From Corallococcus silvisoli (GTDB lineage Bacteria; Myxococcota; Myxococcia; Myxococcales; Myxococcaceae): a stretch of 64,000 nt of DNA. This document shows, one piece after another, positions 12,001 through 19,200 of the stretch; the first letter of the stretch is position 1; every line of letters starts with the position of its first letter. Both the position numbers and the translations under genes were made by a program. Under the pieces are notes generated by a model, which was given only the letters and a program-made list of their open reading frames with translations, made no database searches and was not told where the DNA came from. The stretch spans positions 1,364,001 through 1,428,000 of the forward strand of contig NZ_JAAAPJ010000001.1 in NCBI RefSeq assembly GCF_009909145.1, given 5' to 3'.

Positions 12001-13813
12001 GCGCGCCGACGGCCTGTCCCTCGCGGGGATACAGCACCTCGCGCAGGTCCAGGCCGAGGTGCGGCCCGAGCAGCTCCGCGCAGTGGCGCACGTGCTTGTG
12101 GAAGACGGGCTCGTCCCGGTAGAGGCCCGCCATCATCTGGACGGACTGCGTGCCTTGACCCGGGAACAGGAAGGCAACGGAGGGGGGCTCGGGCTCGCAC
12201 TCGCCGGTGGCGACCCGGACCGCGTCGCCTGACTCCAGCGCCTGGAGCGCCTCGTCCACGCTGGCGCAGGGCAGGGCCATGCGGTGATGGAACGGCCTGC
12301 GCCCCACCTGGAGCGTGTACGCGACATCCGCGAGCGAGTCCTCCGGGTGCCGCCTCAGGTGCCGCGCCAGGTTCGCCGCGGCGGCCTGGAGCGCGGAGCC
12401 CGTCCGGGCCGACAGCCGCAGGAGCTGGGGGCGCCGCGAGGCCTCCGTCGCCGGGGCGGCGGGCGCCTCCTCGAGCACCACGTGCGCGTTCGTGCCCCCG
12501 ATGCCGAAGGAGCTCACCCCGGCCCGCCGCGGCGTGGCCCCCGTCTCCCAGGGCGACAGGGCGGTGTTGACCCGGAAGGGGCTGCTGTCGAAGTCGATGG
12601 CGGGGTTGGCGCGCGTGAAGTGCAGGCTCGGCGGCAGCTGGCGGTGCCGCAGCGCGAGCACCACCTTGATGAGCCCGGTGACGCCGGCCGCCGCGTCCAG
12701 GTGGCCGACGTTGGCCTTCACGGAGCCGAGGGCGCAGAAGTTCCGGGCCTGGGTCTGCGTGCGGAAGGCCCGGGTGAGCGCGGCCAGCTCGATGGGGTCG
12801 CCCAGCGCCGTGGCCGTCCCATGGGCCTCGACGTAGGTGAGGGTCTCCGCGTCGACCTCCGCCGCGACATGGGCGGCGCGGATGACCCGGGCCTGCCCCT
12901 CCACGCTGGGGGCCGTGAAGCCGAGCTTCGAGGCGCCATCGTTGTTGATGGCCGAGCCCTTGATGATGGCCAGGACGGTGTCCCGGTCCTCCAGCGCATC
13001 CCCGAGCCTCTTGAGCACCACCACGCCGGCGCCGTTGCCCTTGACCGTCCCGCGCGCCTGCGCGTCGAACGGCCTGCAGTGGCCGTCGGGCGAGGCCACG
13101 CCGCCCTCCTGATACAGGTAGCCCGCCTTCTGGGGAACGCTGACCGACACGCCGCCAGCCAGGGCCAGGTCACACTCGCCATTGAGCAGCGCGCGACACG
13201 CCGTATGCACGGCGACGAGCGACGAGGAGCAGGCCGACTGGACCGTCACGCTCGGGCCCTTGAGGTTGAGCTTGTAGGAGATCCGGCTCGCCAGGTAGTC
13301 CTTGTCGTTGCCGAGCACCACCTGCATGGCGCCGACGGACCTCAGGAACTCCCAGTTCGCGGAGACGTTGTTCAGCAGGTAGGTGTTGGCACCGGCGCTG
13401 ACGTAGACGCCCACGTCCCCTGCGAAGGACTCCGGGCTGTGGCCGCTGCTCTCCAGGGCCTCGTGGGCGCACTCCAGCAGGATGCGGTGCTGCGGGTCGG
13501 TGACCTGGGCCTCCTTGGGGGGCATGCCGAAGAAGGCCGCGTCGAAGGACTCCACGCCCGCGAGCACCCCGCCCGCCTTGACGTGGCGCGGGTCCCCGGG
13601 CGCGATGGGCTCCAGGGCCGAGGACTCGAGCTCCTCATCGGTGAAGCGGGAGATGGACTCGAGCCCGTCCTGAAGGTTTCGCCAGAACGTCTCGGGGTCC
13701 TGCGCGCCTGGAAACCGGCCCGCCATCCCCACGACCGCGACCTCAAAGCCAGTCCATGGCTGCGAATCCTTCGCGTGACCCATTCGTACATCCTGTCCTT
13801 CAAGACCCGGCAT
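6077..13813 (-). CDS. Hybrid PKS-NRPS: KS-AT-carrier-Cy-A(Cys)-PCP-C
   Basis: The protein has 2578 aa. The ketosynthase (about 22-450) has Cys195 in QSACSSSL, His331 in EAHGTA and His371 in ANVGHL. The acyltransferase (about 545-840) has Ser641 in GHSIGEY and HAFH at 737-740, the malonyl-CoA signature. There is no KR, DH or ER. A carrier domain has Ser972 in GGDSL. A heterocyclization domain (about 1040-1480) carries the D-4-D-2-S motif at 1173-1181 in place of HHxxxDG. The A domain (about 1510-2000) has YTSGTTGLPKG and code D-L-Y-N-M-S-L-I-W, a cysteine-type code. A PCP (Ser2044) and a condensation domain (HHIVSDA, His2236) end the protein, followed by a charged tail that may be a docking element. 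Predicted step: one malonate extension, then Cys addition and cyclization to thiazoline. ATG 13783 is an alternative start. No oxidase domain is seen, so the ring would stay a thiazoline. Confidence 0.97.
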   Translation of the reverse strand: MPGLEGQDVRMGHAKDSQPWTGFEVAVVGMAGRFPGAQDPETFWRNLQDGLESISRFTDEELESSALEPIAPGDPRHVKAGGVLAGVESFDAAFFGMPPKEAQVTDPQHRILLECAHEALESSGHSPESFAGDVGVYVSAGANTYLLNNVSANWEFLRSVGAMQVVLGNDKDYLASRISYKLNLKGPSVTVQSACSSSLVAVHTACRALLNGECDLALAGGVSVSVPQKAGYLYQEGGVASPDGHCRPFDAQARGTVKGNGAGVVVLKRLGDALEDRDTVLAIIKGSAINNDGASKLGFTAPSVEGQARVIRAAHVAAEVDAETLTYVEAHGTATALGDPIELAALTRAFRTQTQARNFCALGSVKANVGHLDAAAGVTGLIKVVLALRHRQLPPSLHFTRANPAIDFDSSPFRVNTALSPWETGATPRRAGVSSFGIGGTNAHVVLEEAPAAPATEASRRPQLLRLSARTGSALQAAAANLARHLRRHPEDSLADVAYTLQVGRRPFHHRMALPCASVDEALQALESGDAVRVATGECEPEPPSVAFLFPGQGTQSVQMMAGLYRDEPVFHKHVRHCAELLGPHLGLDLREVLYPREGQAVGAPLDQTWLSQPALFVVEHALARLWMAWGVRPQAMLGHSIGEYVAACLAEVLSLEDALALVAARGRLMQQLPRGAMLAVPLPEERTRELLGDDLSLAAVNRSALCVVSGPTEAVERLERQLGAQGLCCQRLQTSHAFHSHLVEPALEAFTARVKQVPLRPPRIPYLSNVTGTWITPAEATSPDYWAAHLRRTVRFSDGVAELLKDGGRVLLEVGPGQTLTSSVRRQVEARERCVALASLPHPKAAQDELQHMLHTAGRLWCLGAGLELPVPPRGRRIPLPTYPFERQRYWVEPRPPPRAAGAREPAPGHEAAPVRADPPGSEGPSRGRASVPADPPRTPLEQRLASLWQEALGVEGIGIHESFFALGGDSLVSLQLCALANRSGLRLHPQQLLRHPTLAQLAEAVSAAPAGQEPGAPADLEPLSGLPSVLPAPESCHEPFPLTDIQQAYWIGRGGVLDLGEVASHVYQELEGDRLEVPRLEAALRRLIDRHPMLRAVTTSEGQQRVLERVPPYPVEVLDLRGQAPRTVEARLEELRQRMSHQVLPSDRWPLFEVRATLLDGGRVRLHISVDILFADAWSLVLYSRDLLRLYREPEAALPPLELTFRDHVLAEAAFRDSDSYRRSREYWLKRLPTLPAAPALPLARPPGAIARPRFTRRSGALAPAVWTRLKSRAAQAGLTPSMVLCAAYAEVLALWSKSPHFCINLPVFNRPPVHPQVNDISGDFTSVILLEVPPPGREPFEALARRLQQQLWSDLEHRHFSGVSVMRELARSEPSRAVMPVVFTSLIMPGAQDVSAEARATFGEEVFGISQTPQVWLDHQVAERAGGLTFNWDAVEELFPADLLQEMFDAYRRLLDALANDEESWRETRRAPRLLPTAQGSTREAANATAAPIPAGLLHSAFFEQAERRPSHPAVLTASRTLTYGELALHAGRVAHQLRRTAPCRGALVAIVMEKGWEQVAAALGVLRAGAAYVPIDPSLPRERLEALLEHARACVVLTQPWVDERLSWPGFVTRLHVSDAEPGASDDGPLEPLQEPGELAYVIYTSGTTGLPKGVMIDHRGALNTVTDINHRFGVGPADRVLALSSLSFDLSVYDLFGALGAGATLVMPDAEAARDPAHWAGLMTAHHVTVWNSVPALLELLVQHAEGGGPSPFGALRLAMLSGDWIPVGLPARVRAQAARVRLISLGGATEASIWSIGYPIDAVDPSWTSIPYGKPLANQRFHVLDANLAPRPVWVPGELFIGGVGLALGYWRNEADTQARFIHHPDTGERLYRTGDLGRLLPDGNIEFLGREDFQVKVQGHRIELGEVEGALARHEAVASAVVVAAGARHGNKRLVAYVVPHPGAAVPSAEELRRFLAAKLAEYMVPPVFVLLDALPLTSNGKVDRRALPAPDLSARAALSTAPRTPVEVRLAKLWTEVLGVERAALEDHFFEQGGDSLLATKLLSRLRAGFQVELPLRTVFETPTLGGLARHLEQAHPEARGALARPIRPAPRTGRVPLSSGQQRLWFHDRLEPGGCTYNVQEAVRLTGAVDAAALERGFNELVRRHEVLRTTFTEADGEPAQVIAPHQTLELARTDLRQSPREARQEELRRLLADEAATPFDLARGPLLRARLLRLDEAEQVLVVTLHHIVSDAWSIALLIHELTVLYGAFTRGAPSPLEPLPLRYADFAEWEREGLRDGSFQEHLVYWKDQLQGPLPVLQLPVDTPHAVARSDNGARHPFKVPAALLVALKALCQRQGVTLFMGLLAAWQTLLCRSSGQEDILVGTPIANRERPEVSGVMGFFVNTLVMRTRFSGDPSFREVLGRVREAVLGAHEHQALPYDKLVEELRATGRNPGGAPLFRVWFVLQNVPMPELALGEAVITPLETHYLTAVHDLKLGILEGEDGLHCAIDYRTHLFKPVTIARMVALFEHLLRRVAEAPETPLRTLVDALDEQERRLKDAEEQEQRKLLVQGLKSVRRQATRIPPTS

Positions 13814-14002
13814 CGGCCTTCAGGGAAAGGGCGGACCGCACGGGCCCCCTTCCGCAGAGAGAGGCAGGCGGGGGACCTTCAGGTCTCCACGCACCTGCTC
13901 CGGGGGCGCCGCCCCCTCGCGCCTCGGAGCCAGGCTCCTGCGCGCGAGGGGTGTTGGTGCATCGCGAAGGCATGCCACGAAGCCCAACGACGACCGGGGT
14001 GA

Positions 14003-14437
14003 TCAGCAGGGGTTGACGGCCCACAGCACCAGCGTCCAGCGATCCTGGTTCAGGGCATAGACCGCCTTGTACGAGAAGGTGCTCTCGAAAGGCTTGCCGC
14101 TGATGAAGGCCTTCACGGTCCGCTTGCCCGTGACGACGGCCGAAGTGTTGGTCGTGAACTTCACGCTCTCCACCTCGCTGCGGATGGCCTCGTAATAGAG
14201 GTTGCCTTCCTTCAGGCCCCGGATGAGCTCGTCGCGCGACTTGAACTGGAAGTCACCGCCAGCGGAGCTGAAATCAGCGGAGAACTCCTGCGCCACCGCA
14301 TCCACGTCGCCCTTCACCAGGGCCTCGGTCGAGCGGGTCTGCGCCTTCAGGACATCGGCCTCCGACAGCACGACCTCATGAGCGCTCGCCGTCAGGCTCA
14401 GGGACAGCATGGCAAGGGCAATGATTCCCTTTCGCAT
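14003..14437 (-). CDS. Secreted NTF2/SnoaL-like protein
   Basis: This 144-aa protein starts at an ATG preceded by a strong AAGGAGG site. It has a clear signal peptide (RKGIIALAMLSLSLTASA, with cleavage likely after Ala20). The mature part resembles DUF4440/SnoaL NTF2-like proteins: an N-terminal helix (SEADVLKAQTRSTEALVKGD), an acidic segment VDAVAQEFSADF, then beta strands ending in WTLVLWAVNPC. Such proteins are often small ligand-binding folds without a fixed function. It lies between the two divergent arms of the biosynthetic cluster, so it may or may not take part in the pathway. No catalytic residues can be assigned. Confidence 0.85.
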   Translation of the reverse strand: MRKGIIALAMLSLSLTASAHEVVLSEADVLKAQTRSTEALVKGDVDAVAQEFSADFSSAGGDFQFKSRDELIRGLKEGNLYYEAIRSEVESVKFTTNTSAVVTGKRTVKAFISGKPFESTFSYKAVYALNQDRWTLVLWAVNPC

Positions 14438-14653
14438 CAGTTTGGACCTCCTTTTGGAACAGGTGGAAAGTTGAGTATTCACCTTGTTTTTCCATGAGAC
14501 AAGGTCTTTACGGGTTTTGGCCTCACATCTGCAGGCTAACGCACCGCAACACTGGGAGTGCGTGTGCGGACCCGGGGCCTGGTGTCGTGGCGGGGCCGCC
14601 ATGCGGCCAGGAAGGGTGCTTCACCTCCAGAAGCCGTGCATGCTGCCCGACCC

Positions 14654-15346
14654 ATGAGGATCGTCATCACTGGGGCCAACCGTGGCATGGGGCTTGAGCT
14701 CGCGCGCCAGTATCTCGCCCGGGGCGACTCCGTTCACGCGGGAGTCCGGGAGCCGGAGCGCGCCGCCGAGCTCGCGGCCCTCGCGGAGTCGTCCGGCGGC
14801 CGGCTGCGGATTCACCCTTGTGACGTGGCGCTGGACGCCAGCGTCCGCGCGTTCGCGTCCGCGGTGGCCGAGCCCGTGGACCTGCTCATCAACAACGCGG
14901 GCATCCGCAACAGGGTGCGGGCGGATGGCATCGAGGAGCTGGACCTGGATGACGCGGCCCGGGTCTTCCAGGTGAACGCGCTCGGAGCGCTCCGGGTGAC
15001 CGGCGCGCTGCTGCCGCTGCTGCGCCGAGGCCAGGGCGCCAGGGTGGTCAGCGTCAGCTCGGGGCTGAGCTCCATTGGCGACAACACGTCGGGCGGCGCC
15101 TATGGCTACCGCATGTCCAAGGCCGCGTTGAACATGGCCGCGCGCTCGATGGCCCATGACCTGAAGGGCGACGGAATCATCTCCGTGGTGCTCAGCCCGG
15201 GTTGGGTGCGGACCGACATGGGCGGCGCGAGCGCGCCGACGCCGGTGGCGGAGTCGGTCGCGGGGCTCATCGGCATCATCGACCGGCTCGCCCCGGGGGA
15301 CAGCGGGAGCTTCATGGACTTCCGCGGTGAGCGCATCGGCTGGTGA
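14654..15346 (+). CDS. Short-chain dehydrogenase/reductase
   Basis: This 230-aa protein is a classical SDR. The Rossmann motif TGANRGMG is at 6-13, NNAGI is near 81, the catalytic Ser is in VSVSSG, and YRMSK gives the Tyr and Lys pair near 149-153. SPGWVRTDMGG follows, as in NAD(P)-dependent carbonyl reductases. The start is the ATG before RIVITGANRG. A longer upstream frame is rejected because it lacks a recognisable N-terminal domain. It is transcribed in the same direction as the right arm of the cluster but separated from it by about 215 bases, so a role in tailoring is possible but unproven. The substrate is unknown. Confidence 0.93.
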   Translation: MRIVITGANRGMGLELARQYLARGDSVHAGVREPERAAELAALAESSGGRLRIHPCDVALDASVRAFASAVAEPVDLLINNAGIRNRVRADGIEELDLDDAARVFQVNALGALRVTGALLPLLRRGQGARVVSVSSGLSSIGDNTSGGAYGYRMSKAALNMAARSMAHDLKGDGIISVVLSPGWVRTDMGGASAPTPVAESVAGLIGIIDRLAPGDSGSFMDFRGERIGW

Positions 15347-15561
15347 AACCCCGCCTCCTGCCCACGGCGCTGAAGACGTATGTATTTATTCACTGCGGGA
15401 GGAGAAGGTTTGGGCGGGGGTGGTGTCCTTGACGCGCGCGGCCTCATCAGTCAACTTCCCGACTAAGCAGGCTGTCCAGCTCCCTCGACTTCACGCTTGC
15501 TTCAAGAGGAGGCGAGGGGGGCCGGTGGCTGATGCATCGCGCCATGTGAAGGAAGGGACCC

Positions 15562-16179
15562 ATGCCACATGACCTCGAAGTGCTGAAGGAGTCCCTGGTC
15601 GGGCTGGGAACCACCAAGGTCGCCCATCTGGACGGGACGCTGCTGGCGCACATGGTGAATGTCTACAGGGGCCTGGAGCGTTTCGGGTGCCCGGAGCACG
15701 TGATGCTGGCGGGGCTGTTTCACGGCGTCTACGGCACGCATGCCTTGCAGGCCACCGGTGTGTTCGAGCTCCAGGCGGGCCAGCGTGAGCATGTGCGTGC
15801 GCTCGTCGGCGCCCCCGCGGAGCGGCTTGTCTACAACTTCTGCGTGATGACCTACGAGTCGCTCGGCAGGAGCATGCGCAACGTGCTGCGGAAGGGCGGC
15901 CGGCCCGAGCTCCAGGACCGGTGCACGGGCGCGCTGGCGGACGTCACCCTGGAGGACTTCCGTGAGCTGCTCTGGGTGAAGCTCGCCGACCTGCTGGCGC
16001 ACATCCCGCAGCTCCCGCCCGAGACCCTCGACATGGTGGTCGCGGACTACGGCCCCTTCTGGCAGCTCGTCGCCGAGTACCTCGGACCCGCGGCGGTCAG
16101 CGGCTGGAACGACGTCCTCGGAGATGTCCTGAGAATCCAGCCGCGAAGGCGTCTGGCGTCCGGAGCCGGTCCGCACTGA
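15562..16179 (+). CDS. DUF6817-like (HD-like) protein at head of the right arm
   Basis: This 205-aa soluble protein starts at an ATG preceded by GGAAGGG. Near the N terminus are AHLDGTLLAHMVNVY and LAGLFHGVYGT, a spacing of His and Asp residues reminiscent of HD-type metal-binding proteins. The pattern matches the DUF6817 family as I remember it, which occurs beside NRPS and PKS genes. The rest is helical, with a hydrophobic stretch FRELLWVKLADLLAHI. The NRPS gene follows after a short gap, so it is probably co-transcribed with the pathway. Its reaction is not known, and the family name is from memory. Confidence 0.8.
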   Translation: MPHDLEVLKESLVGLGTTKVAHLDGTLLAHMVNVYRGLERFGCPEHVMLAGLFHGVYGTHALQATGVFELQAGQREHVRALVGAPAERLVYNFCVMTYESLGRSMRNVLRKGGRPELQDRCTGALADVTLEDFRELLWVKLADLLAHIPQLPPETLDMVVADYGPFWQLVAEYLGPAAVSGWNDVLGDVLRIQPRRRLASGAGPH

Positions 16180-16234
16180 CCGGACGGCGAGGACCTCGCC
16201 ACTTCCCATCCGCTACGCACCGAGCGGTGCGGCG

Positions 16235-19200
16235 GTGAGTCTGGTGGAGAGCCTTCCACCTTGCGTCTCTGCCCTGTCGCGACTTCCCGTGGACTCTCCG
16301 ATGCAAGACCCGGCTCTCGAAGGTTTTAGGCTGTCTCCGCAGCAGGAACGCCTCTGGGGGCTGCAGCGGGACGGCACCGCCTATCGGACGCAGTGCGCGG
16401 CCGTCATCGACGGGGAGCTGCACCGGGACACCCTGCTCGCGGCGCTTCAGCACCTGGTGGACCAGCATGAGATCCTCAGGACGTCCTTCCGCTCGCTCGC
16501 CGGGGGAGACGTCGTGCTGCAGGTGATTTCCCCCAGCGCCACCCCCTGTCTCCAGGAGCAGGACCTGGGCGCGCTGGACCCTGCGCGGCAGGAGGCGCAG
16601 GTCGAGCGGTGCTACCAGGAGGAGTGGGGGCGGCCCTTCGAACTGGAGCAGGGCGTGAAGCTGCGCGCCACGCTGCTGCGGCTGGCGGCCGGGCGGCATG
16701 TGCTCGTGCTCGGCGCGCCGGCGGTGTGCCTGGATGCCGGGTCCATGGAGCGGCTCCTGGAGGAGCTGGCGCGGGTCTACGCAGCGCTGCGGCGGGGCCC
16801 GGCTCCGGCCCAGGACGAGGTGGTGCAGTACGCCGACTTCGCCCAGTGGCAGAACGACCTGGAGGAGACGGACGCGGGCCGGGAGGGGAAGGCGTACTGG
16901 GACGCGCAGGTGGGGCGGGCCGAGGCGGTGCCGCGGCTCGCCTTCGAGCTCGACTCGAAGGCCCACCCCCTGGCGGTCCGGGCGCTGACGCTCGATGGAG
17001 AGACGCTCGCGGGGCTCGAGGCGCTGTCCCGGCGCGAGGACATCCCCACGTCGTCGGTCGTGCTGGCCTGCTGGCAGGTCGTGCTCTGGCGCATGGCGGG
17101 ACAGCCGGATCCGCTCGTCATCGAGGTGCGCTCGGATGGACGGAAGTACGAGCACCTGCACTCCGCGCTGGGGGCCTTCTGCCAGTACGCCCCCCTCCGG
17201 ATGGGGCTCGACGCAGGGGCCGCGTTGGCGGACGTGGCGAGGCAGGCCGGCGCCGCGCTCCGCGAGGCACACCGCTGGCAGGAGTTTCTTCCCGCGACGC
17301 TCCGGGCGAAGCAGGACGAAGGGCTTGGCGCGCGGCGGATCGGCTTCTCCCACCAGGACTGGCCGGCGGCATGGCGGGCGGAGGGCGTCACCTTCGAGGT
17401 CGGCCGGCTCGACAGTCGCAGCGAGCGGCTGAAGCTGGAGCTGGTCTGCGTCCGGCGGGGAGACGGGCCTCGGCTCGAACTGCGCCATGACCCCACGGTC
17501 TACTCCGCGCGGAGCATCGACCAATTGCAGGACGCGCTGGAGGCCCTCGTTGGAGCCGTGGCGCGGGAGTCGCGCGACCCGGTCGGGGCGCTGCCCATCC
17601 AGGGCGCGAAGGCGCGCCAGCTCATGCTCGAGCAGTGGAAGGCGCCCGCCAGTGGCGGGCCGCCGTCCCGGTGCATCCATGCGCTGTTCGAGGCCCAGGC
17701 GGAGCGCACGCCCGAGGCCCCCGCGGTGACGTACGAGCAGGTCCAGCTCACGTACCGGCAGCTGAACGCGCGCGCCAACCAGCTGGCCCGGCACCTGCGG
17801 GGCCTGGGGGTGGGGCCGGATGCCGTGGTGGGTGTCCGGGTGGAGCGCTCGGAGCGGATGATTGTCGCGCTGCTCGGCATCCTCAAGGCCGGTGGCGCGT
17901 GGCTGCCCATCGAACCCTCGCTCCCGGAGGCGCGGCTCGGCCACCTGCTCCAGGAGGCCGCGGCGCGCGTGCTGGTGACGGAGCGGGACCTGGCGGGCGC
18001 GGCGGGGGCGAAGGCCGCCGTCGTGTGCCTGGACTCCGACGAGGAGGTCCTCTCGCGCCAGGGCGTGGAGAACGTGGGCGGCGGAGCCGGCGCGAGCAAC
18101 CTCGCGTATGTCATCTTCACGTCGGGGTCCACGGGGCTGCCCAAGGGCGTCGCCGTGGAGCACCGGCAGCTGGCGGGCTACGTGCAATCGGCCATCGAGA
18201 GGCTCGCGCTGGCGGAGCTCACCCGCTTCGCCACCGTCTCCACGTTCGGTGCCGACCTGGGGCATACCGCCATCTTCCCGGCGCTGTGCACGGGGGGGCA
18301 CCTGCATGTGATTTCCCAGGAGCGTGCCTCGGACGCGGACGCGCTGGCCGACTACTTCGCGCGCCACCCGTGCGAGCTGCTGAAGATCGTCCCGTCCCAT
18401 CTGGCGGCCCTGGTCGCGTCCACCGCGCAGCCGGAGCGCATCATGCCGCGCGAGCGGCTGGTGCTCGGCGGCGAGGCGCTGACCTGGGGCACGCTGCGGG
18501 TGTTCCAGTCGCACGCTCCTGGCTGCCGCATCTTCAACCACTACGGCCCCACGGAGACCACCGTGGGCGTCGTCGCCGGGGAGACGCAGGCGCATGCCCA
18601 GCCGGGCCCTGCCGCGACGGTTCCGCTCGGCACGCCGCTCGCGCAGGCGGGGCTCTACCTGCTGGACCCGGGGGGCCAGCCCGTGCCCGGCGGGGTGCCG
18701 GGCGAGGTGTACATCGGCGGCGCCACGGTGGCGCGTGGGTACATCCATCGTCCCGGGCTCACCGCCGAGCGGTTCGTCCCGGATCCGTTCTCCGGGACTC
18801 CTGGTGCGCGCCTCTACCGGACGGGGGACCGCGCTCGGGCCCTGCCCGATGGCGCCATCGAGTTCCTGGGACGGGTGGACCGGCAGGTGAAGCTGCGCGG
18901 GTTCCGGGTGGAGCTGGGCGAGGTCGAGGCGGTGCTCCGCGGACATGCCACCGTCAAGCAGAGCGTGGTGGTCGTGGGAGGTGAGGCGGGCTACCAGCGG
19001 CTGGATGCCTACGTGGTGGGCGACGCCCTCCGGCCTCCGTCGGAGGACGAGCTGCACGAGTACGTGAAGGCCCGGCTCCCCGACTACATGGTGCCCGCCC
19101 ACATCATCGTGCTCGACAGGATTCCCCTGACCCCCAATGGGAAGATCGACTCGCGCGCGCTGCCCGCGCCAGAGCACCTGCTGACGGAGGCGGGCACCGC

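Noticed and set aside
12284..14002. 572-codon open frame on the + strand across the KS region and upstream
   Set aside because: It overlaps the KS domain in antisense and shows no domain; composition is atypical.
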